The translations under genes were made by a program, and so were the position numbers. From contig NW_025934689.1 of NCBI RefSeq assembly GCF_000764305.2, positions 33,288 to 97,287 of the forward strand: DNA of 64,000 bases, in the 5' to 3' direction. Below are positions 46,603-59,288 of this stretch, in pieces. Source of the DNA: Hyalella azteca (Eukaryota; Arthropoda; Malacostraca; Amphipoda; Hyalellidae). The notes under the pieces are model-generated. The model did not search any database. It was not told the origin of the DNA and saw only the letters and a program-made list of their open reading frames with translations. Every line of letters begins with the position of its first letter. The stretch's first letter is position 1.

Positions 46603-47911
46603 GGGTAACATGGGGCAGCGAGCCCACTGCGGGTCACGGGCCCATAGCGAGTTTCTCGCTAAGTATGGCAGATATTGGCCCGTGTTCTCTACCACCGGTC
46701 GACAGTTTCACTGGGATGAAGTGTACGGATTTACGTTTTGCTAAATGTTTGCGTTATTAAGTTATTTGTGAATAACTGTTTTAGCCCAGATAAAAATTTT
46801 TTTACTGCTAAATAAAATTGCTTTCGATTACTGTAGATGAAGCTTTTGAAATTACTGTGAATTATATCTTGAAAGTAATATTTATAGGGATAATTTTGAG
46901 ATCAAGTTTAGACTATTAGCTTTTAAAATAAAATATTGACACGATATAAATTGAAATGATACCTAGTGGGGGCAACGGGCCCACGCGTGTCACGGGGCAA
47001 AGCGCCCATGGTGAAGTCTTGTGTTAAACATCATTAGATTTGTCTCAATGACCTTTTCAAAACTATGACTAGCTTTTTGAATTACAAATTACACTTCATA
47101 TTGCATGATTTTTTGATTTGCCGCCTCAAGGCAGCAGGTTTAGTTTCTAGTTATGCGTGTTATGACCCCTTATCGAGTTATTGACTCTTGCATTGCCAAA
47201 AGTTGATTTCAGTCAACACCAATGAGCCAAAAGTTGATGAGTTTTTATGGTGTTGGCTGAAATCACGATTAGGTACGAATTCTCTGCACATAATATCTGG
47301 ATTATGGAGGAAACTGGAACGAAGTTTTTTTCTGATCAACTAAATATATTTTTTCTAGTCAAGGATATATTTTTTCATGTCAAGGACGAATTTTTTATAG
47401 CAAGGATATATTTTTCAAGTCAAGGATATACGTTTTTATGTCAATGAAATATTTTTCTTCACGTCAGTGATAGATTTTTTAAGCCAAGAGTATTTTTTTC
47501 AAGCTATGGATATTATTTTTTGAGTTGTTGTCATATGTCAACAGTCATATGTTGAGTTGTTGTCAATGTCATATTTTTTATTACATTTTTCTTATTTTTA
47601 ACTCTAAAGAGTTGTTTTATCATTTGTAAACGAAAAAATATGCAATTGTGGTAAAGGGACCAAGGGTGGGCGCCTTGCCCCAAGCCCACGGGCCCTTTGC
47701 CCCAGGGGTGGGGCAATGGGCCCATTTTGACACTTTTTACAAAATAGTGTTTCATTAAAAATTGAATAACTCTATAGGCGTCTAATTCACATCATATACA
47801 TTCCTCATTAGTTGTACCTTTAAACAAAACAAAGAACCACCTCGTATCAATTAAAACTTCGTCAAAAATTTAGTTTAAAAAAAGTGGGGGGCGCGCTGCC
47901 CCACGTTGCCC
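46603..47911. mobile_element. 1.3-kb DNA element with GGGTAACATGGGGCAGCG inverted ends and TA flanks
   Basis: The left end GGGTAACATGGGGCAGCG (46603) and the right end CGCTGCCCCACGTTGCCC (ending 47911) are inverted with two mismatches over 18 bp. Both are flanked by TA (46601-46602 and 47912-47913). The TGGGGC/GCCCAT word recurs inside (about 46640, 46970-47010, 47670-47720). A 17-bp stem with one mismatch lies at about 47205-47262 (GATTTCAG/CTGAAATC outer part), and a degenerate array of GTCAAGGATATATTTTTC units at 47355-47525. No transposase frame is visible. TA flanks point to the Tc1/mariner or pogo group, but that rests on two bases. Confidence 0.7.
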
Positions 47912-50900
47912 TATAATGGAATGATCTGTTTAATTTTATCCGATAAGAAGATATTTTATGAAGAATCAAATGAAAAATGATACTTTTGATAAGAAATAAG
48001 GGAAGGCGTATGGGTGTGCAACAGCAGATGAAATTGTGAAATGTGTCAATATTATTTATGTTTCAATGAATTAGATTGGTAAATTTATTCATTAATTACC
48101 CTCTTAGGATGAGGGTATTGCTGAACGATGAATTTCGTACTCTATTTAACCACTGAGCAGTTTTGAAAAGTAATTCACAATATTATATAAATTTTTACGA
48201 AGAAAAATTAATTTGACCCTGAAAATTTAAATTAAAATTAAATTTAAAATTTTGCTATTTTTGTTGACCAAAAACCGATTAATATGATTAATAAGATATG
48301 GTACTATGCCTTTCATTTATGCTAAAAGCTCATGATTGAATATTATAGATTATTTTTATCGTTTTCGCTAAACATGTATCAGTATCATATCAAGCATTTT
48401 AAAAAATATAAAATTCATTGGAAGTTACATTAAATTTATTTATGGAAATTTACAGGAGCGTGCGAGTTTTGATTTGTCCTGGCAACAAAAATTTCATATC
48501 AAAAAAGTGTAATTACTTTTTTCGCTTACGCGCACCGGACAAATTATGTCGTTCGATAAGAAAAATGTATTTGAATAATGATTTATTGCATTTCATAAAC
48601 GGACCATAAATTCCCACTTTATCTTTCTTTGAAAACACCAAAAAAAGTCGTTCAACACGTTTAAAAAGTTATATATGTACATTGTTATTAACCCATAATA
48701 CGATTTCATTTTCAATTATTATAAGAACGTACAATTCCCGGTGCCATCACTTATTACGCGAGGACAAAGAAATAATTCCATAATTTCATTCGATAAGGAA
48801 AACGAGTTAAGGCTAGAGTTATTGAATGTCCATGCGAATAAACTTTCAATTATCAACTATAGAACAATTCTTAGTTTCATCACACTTTCATCACGAGCGT
48901 CGAGCATTGCATCTTGACTTCATTACTTACCGGGATCTTTATACAGCCTCACAGGATCTTCCTTCAAGTCCTAAGTGTTTTAGACTTGGAAGGTCGTCTT
49001 TAATTTACTTGGTGCCTTTGCAATTTCCACAGAAAGATTGTGTATCCCTGAAACAAGAGACTTTTTGAGACGCCGTGCAATCATTTAGTTTTTCAACTTT
49101 CTTTCAAGAAACTAATCTGCCAGGCTCTAACTAGAGAACTTTAAGTTGGTTTCATTTTTGTGATCCGACGATTCACGGTATTTGTGTTCCAAATAAAACG
49201 CAATGAATTTTAAGGAATTTTGCTCGCCTCTAATAATTTGCTGAGCAGAGCAAAGATATAAGGATAAGTCAATGTAGTGATAAGAAAATTTCTATGTTTA
49301 CCAAGCTCTTGGGAGAGAAAAGTAGATGGACAATCGCGTATAGCAGACATTGTAGCTGTAATAAATGCTGCGTGGATGAGCAGAAATTTGAACTGACCAA
49401 ATACTGCTTAGTCTGCAAGATGTGTATATATGTATGTAATGTATATATATATATATATGTATGTAATGTATATATATGTATGCAAGATATGTAAGTATAG
49501 ATTTCTCGTATAAATGCTGAAGTCGCTTATTATAGTAATCTAGTAAGTTTAAATCAGAACAAAGAAAAAAAATATTTTATTTTTCCTATTTTGCAACAAT
49601 TTATCATATTTCATCCCTGTAAAGAATGAATTATCATGCTCAAGTATATCCGCTTTCGACGAGAGTTCAATGGTCATTCCTTGATCGCGATTGCTTTTAA
49701 TGAATTTTCTTCGCAATTTCGGCCCTTCTCACTCATTGCATTAGTTAAAATAATACCTCCATGAGCATCTTGCCATGTCATTGCGTTCTTTCGACTACTA
49801 TATTTTCCCTATCTCTTGTGGCTTTAAAAATATTTTTCTCATAGTATTACCACGAGAAAAAATATTTCCTCGACATTTCTTATCGATTATTTCAGCTCAA
49901 TTAAGTAATTTGATAATTAGAGTATTAATGGAAAATTTTTTACATGATAATTGCTAATCGATATTTTTTATCTAGCAATGAGTTAATATTGCGTCTGAAG
50001 TACGTTAATAATGCCGGTAGCACGAATAGGATGACACCGATGTCCTTGACGTATTCCATCTCTATCTGTTTTTGCTCAGGATTCTGCTCAATAAAACGTG
50101 TAGACTCAATTACCAACTTAGCGCAATCCCTTAGCACAGAAGTTCCTACGCGCGTTCTGTTCATATAGACGTGAATGCCAAAGAACTTCTATAACTTCAG
50201 CCGATTATCCCGGCCGAAGAATCTCCAACACGCGCGCTTCTATCCGATTATCGTCGGGAAAACTGAAGGGATTAGTTGGGTTACCCTTGATTGTCAGGAG
50301 CTCTTCGATCGTGCATGGCGTCGAGCCAAGCTCCACAGACGACTGGGCGCCTCTCGAGAGCAGTCGAACTTTCGAAATCTTCTTTATGACGTCACATATC
50401 AAAGCTGGTGCTATAGAAATGTCAAGAATCAGTGAAATTTCCAATGAATGATGAATCTAAACTAGTGGATTCTATACATCAGGCTTCGATAAAGCGTATG
50501 GAGGCTTCAACCTAATATATACCTTAAGGATTCATAGAATTCAGTATTGGCCCAAGCAAAAGACTGAGATCGATTTCTAAATATATTTTTCGGGAATAAA
50601 CAACATTCAATTTATTACCGGAAAACTTTCTAGAAAGGACATAGAATTCATTTTACATATCTTGAGCGAAAAAATGTAAACTGAAGAAATTAAAAAAAAA
50701 TTAAAGTTGAAGTAATGTTCTCCCAGTAGAAGTCAAATTACCAGTTACCCAGTAGAAGTCACCACTAACAACTGAGAGGTGAAAAGAAGAGTTCAAAATT
50801 AGAGGAATAATACCAACCTGATATTTGCGGCGAATCGACGAAAACCCTTCAATTTTATTGTAATAATGAGATGAATCAATTTATAACATTCTAATATTCT

Positions 50901-53256
50901 GCAAGAATAGGAACATTTGTCTTAAAACTTTGAGCACATTTCAGACCCAATGCATTATTTATAGGCATTTTTTACGCAATCCATAACTAGAGGCTAATGG
51001 CATGCAGCTACTGATCTTCTTCCAAGCACCACTTGATATTAACCAGCACCAGCACATAAAATACACGTGCGCACATCCAGTTATTAATGGACTTCATGAA
51101 TACCTAAGCTTGACCAATGCTTCGGAGTCTGAAGATTCGTTTGGACTTCAATTTAGAAAATTTTCGGAAAATTTCGGCGGTGAAATTGCACATCAGGCTG
51201 CAGGCTCCTACAATATTAAAAGATGGTGGAGTAAAGAACCGGAAAAAATTACTGACCATTTTTGCTAGCAGAAGCCTTCCGAAAATTGTAGGACAATATC
51301 TCGGGTGCGAGAAAATTCAAAACATAATTTGAAAAACTAATCTTATATTGATTCATTTTCATTTATTTACAGCGATTTTTGTGGATTCTAAGTAAATTTT
51401 AACAGCATACTGCCTGGGAAAAAGACGATTTGGATGTGGGGTTTAGGAAATGACTCGGTGGGTGAAGAGTTGACTTGGTAGCTTACTAATTCGATGACGA
51501 CATAATTATTTATGCAAAAAAAGCAACATTGATGAAGTATATGACAAAACAAGTAACAATTAGGCTCTTCAAGAGAAATATAACGTCGGTTATTCTAGTA
51601 GTTTTCATAAATCAGTAAACTCTATAGTTTTCATAAATCAGTAAACTCATAAACTCATAAATTAGTAAACTCATTCAATTGTGAATTATATTAGAACACA
51701 TAATTCTAATTAAAGATTAGTATGTGACTTCACGATACAGAGTAAATCTCCATTCAAGCTTTAATAATAAATTTTTATGATTTATCGTTTGTCTTCAACG
51801 GATATTTTTCCGTCTCTCAATTCGAGGATGATATCATGTTTTTAAGCAGTTCAGCCTAATTAGTTTCTAATGATGAGTTCAAAACCTGAGGAAAAAGATC
51901 GACTGGACTTGTAGCATAATCCCAAAAAGTCCTCAAACAATTTTCAAAACTATCGACACAGGTCATATGCTGGAACACTTGAAAATTTCAGCTACCTAGT
52001 CGTAAATTATATATTCGACCAATAAAATTATTAATTATGTTGTTTGATATTAATTGAAAAAATAAAATGCGTACTTTTTAAAACAATAGTTTGATAAAAA
52101 TTTTCGTCAAAACAACTTGGAGAATTTCGAATTTTGTTCATCACATTTTAAACAACCATTGTTTTCTGATAATAATCTCTGGTAAATTATTTCTTGATGA
52201 AGAAATTTTTCTAAAAAATTCACGGAAAACTATTTTATTTCAATTATCTCGATAAATTTTGCAATGATTTTATGAAATTAATAAGGTAATTGAAAATTAG
52301 TTCATAAAGTAAAATTTAATCTTGATTTCCGTGATCACATTATTACACTTGTTCGTCTCTATTTCTTTATTTAGTAAGGAATAGAACGAAATTTCCTCCG
52401 AGAGATTATAAAGAGACTTACTTAAATTTAATGAACATTCTGCGTTATTCCATCAGAGACAGTTTAATATTTAAACCCGTTGATATGGTTTATACGAATT
52501 AAAAATATGAAATAATGCTTGTTTTTCACGAGCCAAAATAAACTTGAAGGCACTAATGGCCTTATTCCCATGAATTTCCATCTCTCGTCAGTTCAATATT
52601 GTATTTATGACAGTTTTCATATATACCGAGTAATTAAAAGTTGACACTAATTAAGGCTCAAGGCACTGATCTTTACATCCTGCATTTATTCACTAATATT
52701 AGTGATAATATTCTAATAATATTCTCGTTCTAATATTACTAATAATATTCTCGTTCCCGCGATAAAATTCCCAATATTTTTTTACAAGTCTGAGTTTTGT
52801 TATATTCTTGCAGCTTATTTAGCGGCCAATTCTAAAAATAATTTTCATTCATTACTCCCGAACGTTGGGGTACGTGGAGAAAAACTTTTTTCGACTGGCA
52901 GAAGAAAAAAACAAAAATTTTTTGTAAACGGGCTCGCAAGTTTGCGTCAAGGGGCAAGTAATAAGACCAGAACATCGCAAAGAGTTCAGATGAGTGGAGT
53001 TTGTTTGCAGCTTGATTCAAGACTGCGTTTTTATAGTCGGAGGAAAGAACTCATGAGTGTTTCGTCGTGAGTGTTGGAGGAAAAGTTTAGAGCAGCAAGT
53101 TATTAATTTACTGAGACTTATGGTGATAGCAAGTAATTTACTGACACTGTCAGTGTGACAACCAGAAGTTTCCAAACGCCCCCTATATCTTAATATCAAT
53201 ACCAATAATATAATCCTATCGTCTCACATCCCACGATGTCTACAATAATGTGCAAC
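47912..53256. other. unique DNA between the 1.3-kb element and B2, no gene recognised
   Basis: About 5.3 kb of AT-rich DNA. A TATATG/TATGTAATG microsatellite lies at 49421-49492. A patch at 50000-50440 is more balanced in composition and carries minus-strand frames of 79 (50444-50205) and 74 (50164-49940) codons in different frames, plus an 86-codon plus-strand frame. None has a recognisable product. Short direct repeats of CATAAATCAGTAAACTC occur at 51607-51670. Confidence 0.45.
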
Positions 53257-56200
53257 TGAGCATGGCCTGCAAGATAATACTGAGCATGGCACGCAGGATA
53301 ATACTGAGGACGTAACTGCGTCCTCAGTATTATCAGGGGGAAATGGGCTCAGGGGGAGGGGGGAATGGGCTGTGCCAGGGTGGAAAAAGTTGTTATTTTG
53401 AAGTATAACTTTTCAATCTTGTCAAGACTGTGCAGTTATATTGTATTTAAAATGCAGTAACTCAGAGATAAAATTCTATTGAGATTCACACTTAGGAGGT
53501 AATCATTTAGAAATTTTTCAAGCATCACTTGATCTTTGTATATTTTCAGCTGCTGAAAATTCTCTGCTACTAAAGAGGTGGAAATAAAATCTTCCTAGAA
53601 ATGACATTCCATTTTGCATTTTTCTATAAGGCTGTAATTTAACTTTTTGTTTATTAATTGTTAATTTGAAGAATAGTTAAGAAAAATTTGTATTCAAACT
53701 CTATATTCAAACTTGCACTAGAGTGAGTGGAATCTTTTTCAAGCATGAATAGGATTATTTATCGGAGTAACCAAAATAATCGTAATATTTGAAGGTGAAT
53801 TAATTCATATTTTCAATGAATTATTCATTATCATACTCATTGAATTTCTCATTCAACTCAAACTATTTTTATATTTGACTGCAACAACATAAAGAAAAAT
53901 ATTTTGAAATGAAAGGAGTACTTCCCAAGTTTATAACAGCCAAAAATATTGATGTCGATGATGCTACAGTAACTTTAAGAATGAAGTTTTTGTCCAATTT
54001 AGTTATAAAGTTACGTAGGAATTTGTGATGTGGGAATTTAGCAAATATTGTTCGCCACAATTTGTGCGAAATTACTTGAAAATAATTTAAAAATTTGATT
54101 TTTTACATTGAAGTTCAAGGTTCTTCCAAGTAAAAGCAAATCGAGCGAGTGAGCTGTAAACTATTCAGAAGAGAAATCATAAAATTTGCGGATCGTTGTA
54201 AGATATTGATAGTTTTATTTTTGGTCTAATTTTATCTAACGTTTTTTATTGTATTTTTATGGAGGAAAATGATGATGTAAGCGCTGTCAATTCCTTCATA
54301 ATGTTCAGCAAATACCGTCATTGAAAAAAAGCATATTGAACAGATTGAATAATCAGTCCACTCTCTAGTTGAAAACGCGACTCATTGGTTCAATTTTTTA
54401 TATTTTGATTAATAGCATTCAATTATTTAATGAATGATCATTCAGTTAACGAGCGCTGAAAAAAATGAATTATGTTGAATAGAAGTATGTATTTCTCAAT
54501 AGTAAATAACTTATATGATAAGATTTTAGCTGCAGTCAAACGGCCTCCCGAAATACCACGCTAATTCTATTCTAATTCCATCAACTTTCCCGCTGGAGTT
54601 AAGAAGTATTTCTCCCATTTAGCATATTTAAAACTGCACACTGATACCAGCACTGGTGCCGCTTTCAAGTTGAAGCTTCAGGCCGTGTTCGCAATAAACT
54701 TTCTTGTCGTATATTCCTTTGTAATGAACTTCCTGTCAGTCTGTGGTGCTTTTTCCAATCCAATGGCGGCCATTCCCTTGGCAACTGAGAAATATTGTCT
54801 AGTCAATCGTATCGCTCTGCATCAGTGATACCGATTCACATTGCCGTTGCATGATGAAGGAGAGTTGGATTCCAAAAATTTATGTCTTCTTTTTTATACA
54901 TTTCTTTGATATTCAATGGCATTCGATAGCATTGATATTCAGTGTTATAGGCACAGAAAAATGCTTTTGGGCGAAAAACTTATTTATGATCTTTCTTTGT
55001 CGAGCTGAAGTCAGGTTGTATCGAAGCTAAAAAGGTTCAAATGGTTAGAAATAGAAATTATTTACGCGAGCTTTCAATTTTTATAATTAGAATTAATTTT
55101 ATAATTTTTCATAAAATTCAGTAGATTTTATGAGACCCCAAATGATTTAATTATTCATTTTTATATTTTTTATGAATACTCCAATCATTGGAAATTTTAA
55201 TTATTTCAGTTTAATCCTTCATCAAGACATCATAAGCGTTCTAGATCTTAACCACCATAAAGTGCGTGTAGGAAATAAGTGTGAACCCTCTATATTCATT
55301 TCAATGCAGCTATAAATTGGTTACATTATAAAATTACTACGCCAGTGCAGATTGCCTTTTTTGAGCACTTGAAACATAAATTGTGTTCAATAACCCATGA
55401 ACCGCCATTTTGATCACTGGACGCCAACTTTGAAATGTTTGTGGTCAAGATCTCCATCGTCGAGTGGCCATATGAGGAAAAAAATCCTGTTAGCCCTGCA
55501 AATTTTGCTCCAACTATCTCATGAAATTTTAGTGCAGAAATAAATTTTCTATCGGATGAAGAAGTATTAAATCGAAGTTGTGACATGAAAATACTAAACT
55601 TTGTGACATCAATACAGATTGGGGGCGTTCTGAAAATTGCAGTTCCGTATTATGGCTGATGAAATTAAAAAAAAATATATTCCTCATTTTCTATTTATGA
55701 GAAATAAATCGTTTATCAGAAATGAATAATTAATGTAAATGCTATTTTTTGAACAAAGGTCAAAATTTCTGGTAAAATTTTGGCTGTCAACCGGTGGAGT
55801 GAGTCAGTTGAAATTAAATTTTATATAATCTTTGATAATTTTATCAATAAACACGAAGCAAGTTTTTAAAATCTCAAGCAGTTATTGCCATATCTACCCT
55901 AAAAGTTCACTGACTGGAAATGGATAATTAACATGCGTGATAATTTGCTCTTGAATTTATTCGAACATGTTCAAATCACTTGCTCAATTACTTGTGAGAT
56001 TAATTCCTTTTCTCAACCTAATAATGACTATTTAGTTAAATAATAAAAGAATGTGATTAGAAGATATAATTGCTGCGAAGTATCAACTAATAATTCCCTG
56101 AAGAAACTTCTTACAGTAAAGTTTGCTAGCTAATTCAGTCTGAGATCCAAATAAATCTCTTGAGCTTCTGATGTAAATGAAATAAAAGTACTTTGGCTAC

Positions 56201-59200
56201 AAGAGCATCAGTTAAAAAGAAAAGTTCAGGAACAGTGAACCACTCAAGGATTTAATAATACATTCATGCAAATTAGCCTCTCGAGCTTTGAATGAGAACT
56301 TTCTAATAAGTGATGCTAGTGCTCAAGCTGGTCAGATGATGAATTAAATTAAATCTGAGGAATTAAATTAATTAGTTAAATCTGACGAATTAAATCATAT
56401 ATATTAATGTAAAGATTAAATCGGAAGAAGAAAATATTGGAGAAAATCGGAGAAATCGATTCTAAAGTCGGAGTAATTGACACCAAAGTAAACGTAGGGA
56501 TTTGAAACTCGGACAAAGATAAGTGATTGGAGACAGCTACTCTGGAGTCGTCTGTAGAATACAAATTTGGTAACGGGGTATTAATGGACCGGTGAATACA
56601 ATTCAACGAAGATAGCTTCTCTAAAGTCGACTGATTATAATTAAAGGAAATTTCAGTATTACTATGAATTTACAGTCAGATAAAGACAATTCAGTGCTAT
56701 TTTAATATAATATGAATGTAGGCGCATTAAAAAACGTCATAGCACAATATCCACCTGCGAGCTTTGATGAATGACTATCTGAGAACGCTATAACCGGTCT
56801 CGAATGAACGGTATCTAATCTTTGGCTCGGTCCTACAATGCTTCATGGTTCCGGAGAATACCGTCGCGGCCAACGGCTCGAGCCGCCGGCAAAAGATAAA
56901 TGATTGGCGCTGCCGGAGCTACAAGAGGAGCTTATCTGGGAACTTCATCAAGCTTCTCGCAAACGGACGGACCAAATCACAAGATGTTGATTGGCTGCAA
57001 TACTGACCAATGAGCTATCACCGCCATCGAATAAAACTTTGCATGAGAGAGAAGTTTCCTCAGAAATATATTCTTAAATGATTAATGAGCGACAATCATG
57101 GCGCAATGGAATAATGTGCTTATTATGACAATGGAAAGATTTCATTTGAATCAAGAAGCTATAATCGACAACGTTTATTGTTGCGGACTATTTAAGGCTT
57201 CTAAACGCAACTGTTCAGGAATAATTGAATACACGTTGCATCCAGTGGTGTACTTCATTTTCTTTAATCCCAGACAATACGGTTTCTGCAATGAAACCGT
57301 CAAATCACACAGGAGGTATACATACAAGAATTTGATAATTATGTGACACTCATAATGAACATTTCAAAATATGTACAAAGACACTGAATATTCAAAAATA
57401 TCTACAGAGACACCCAAAAATACACACGGTCATTTCTTTGAACATAAAGGCTGAGCTTAACAAAATTTGTTCCATCTAACTAACTAGTAGTTGACTCCAC
57501 AGCCGACAGACAATGAATGAAAGGTAGACCCGGCAACACCTCGCGCAATCAGGCCACCAATCCCAGGCAAATGTTGCGTTCACTACATTTATTATGATGC
57601 ATGACAGAAAAATGTATGCAGGTCTCACTACATGTTATTATTGTCAGCCTATTGAGAGAACAATGACCTGTTTCAAAATCAATATCAAGGAAACACAGCT
57701 GATATTTATACACAAATGGACTTATTTGCAAAACTTCATTAAGTTTATAGTATCAATTCTCCAGACGCGTATAAATTCCGCTCACCAATTCAGCATGGAA
57801 AAATTAGCGCCAATTATTTTAAACTGTTCTCTCGATTTCAACTCACGAGTAACTAAAGTGTTCGTTATTGCCTGAAATAAGTGATAGACAGAGAGAAAAA
57901 AGTCATTATGTCATTAAATTATGAACGAAAAATCTTTGTTTCCCAGTCAATTTTCAAAAAATAAAATCTCAGTCGAGCTGGGTACGGTCGAGAAATTTGT
58001 TGATGGATAACGACAGCTTTCCTGTTCTCTGAGACCGGACGCTTTTGATCTAAAACTGGTTCAAAGAGATGAAGTTTATAACAGAATAGGGCTCTTCTAA
58101 GTGTTTATAATTGTAATTCTATAGTTCATAGATCGCAAACTCTTTAATAAACCACTGGCAAAATGCAATGGGTCCACATTGAACTCAAATGAATGAATGA
58201 AAAATGTTCTACACTGAACTAATTTCTTTCTTTTCGTTAACGGGAATATAATTCTCTAAAGCTTTCTCTTCGCTGGACAATAGCTATAAAAGTTTCGATG
58301 AAACTTAAGCGACACCAAAAGTAATTAGTGTCACAAAACTGGTGAAAATGTCGAATTAAGTGTTTCTTATTTATTTAAATTACTAATAATATCTTCAGAA
58401 AACAACGAGAATCGAAAACTTGATATATTTCAGCCTTTTTCTCTGAAATGGCTAATATCACATTTTTCCAAATTTTAAACAGAGCAGATTTCGTTGTCAA
58501 AATTTGTCCAATTCCTGAGGGGGCTCAAAATGAGGGCTAGGGTTTCATGGTCCTAATCAATGAGGTATTAATGTGCTGAACCAACTTCCAATTTAGTGAA
58601 TATCGGAACCTCATCTATCCTTTTGTAAAAGCATAATAATTTGTCTGTAAACACTATTTCGTCATATAAATACATTACAATAAATACTCATTCCATTTTG
58701 TGCATAATTTTGTTCGTGACGAAAAGAGGAGATTAAGATCGTATTAAGCCTATAATATAATCAGCAATCTCTTTATTATAATAATAGTCATTAGAAGCCT
58801 TTGCAGGCATTAGATAAATATTGACTGAACAATGTGCTCCTTGAGAGTCCAGCATTTAAAAAAAATTAGTATTTGTAAAAATAAATTTACTTGCTTAGGT
58901 TAGCACTGCAGTCCCTCACTTAATTAATTTCTATCAATAATAACTAATAATTAATTATAGCGATAATAAACATAGAGTTTCGTGGCCCTATAAGATAAGA
59001 GGAAACGTAAAGTATCGCACCCACGAGTTTTTGGATCGTTCGTTAAGCTAACACAGAAGCAGAAGAGAGTTTCCGCTTCTTCTTTGAGTAAATAAAGACC
59101 TCGTAAGGTATACTAAGCGATCTTATTATGAGGGTGGCAGAAAGTTGGCCTCAAGAAATGGCCTGGTCTTTTGGCTTGACGCCGAGCTAAACCATTTTCT

Positions 59201-59219
59201 AATTCTCTTTATATATTAG
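53257..59219. repeat. segment B, copy 2 (B2)
   Basis: Counterpart of B1 in the same orientation. It starts with only two 24-bp units (53261-53308, one of them CATGGCCTGCAA) and the identical hairpin at 53297-53334. It ends at CTCTTTATATATTAG. The 57098-57346 frame (82 codons, start ATGGCGCAATGG) is broken by indels in B1 and is not kept as a gene. It holds no recognisable coding sequence. Confidence 0.92.
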
Positions 59220-59288
59220 AGACACTTCTATTCTATTCTATTCTATTCTATTAATGATTCTTGGATTAATTTCTCAGGGTTGTGTAAA
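59220..59288. other. 69-bp junction between B2 and A2 with TTCTA microsatellite
   Basis: Contains about five TTCTA units at 59226-59252, then AATGATTCTTGGATTAATTT and CTCAGGGTTGTGTAAA before the poly-T that starts A2. It matches neither the sequence right of B1 nor that left of A1, so it is either the true B-to-A linker of the repeat or a repair scar. Confidence 0.8.
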
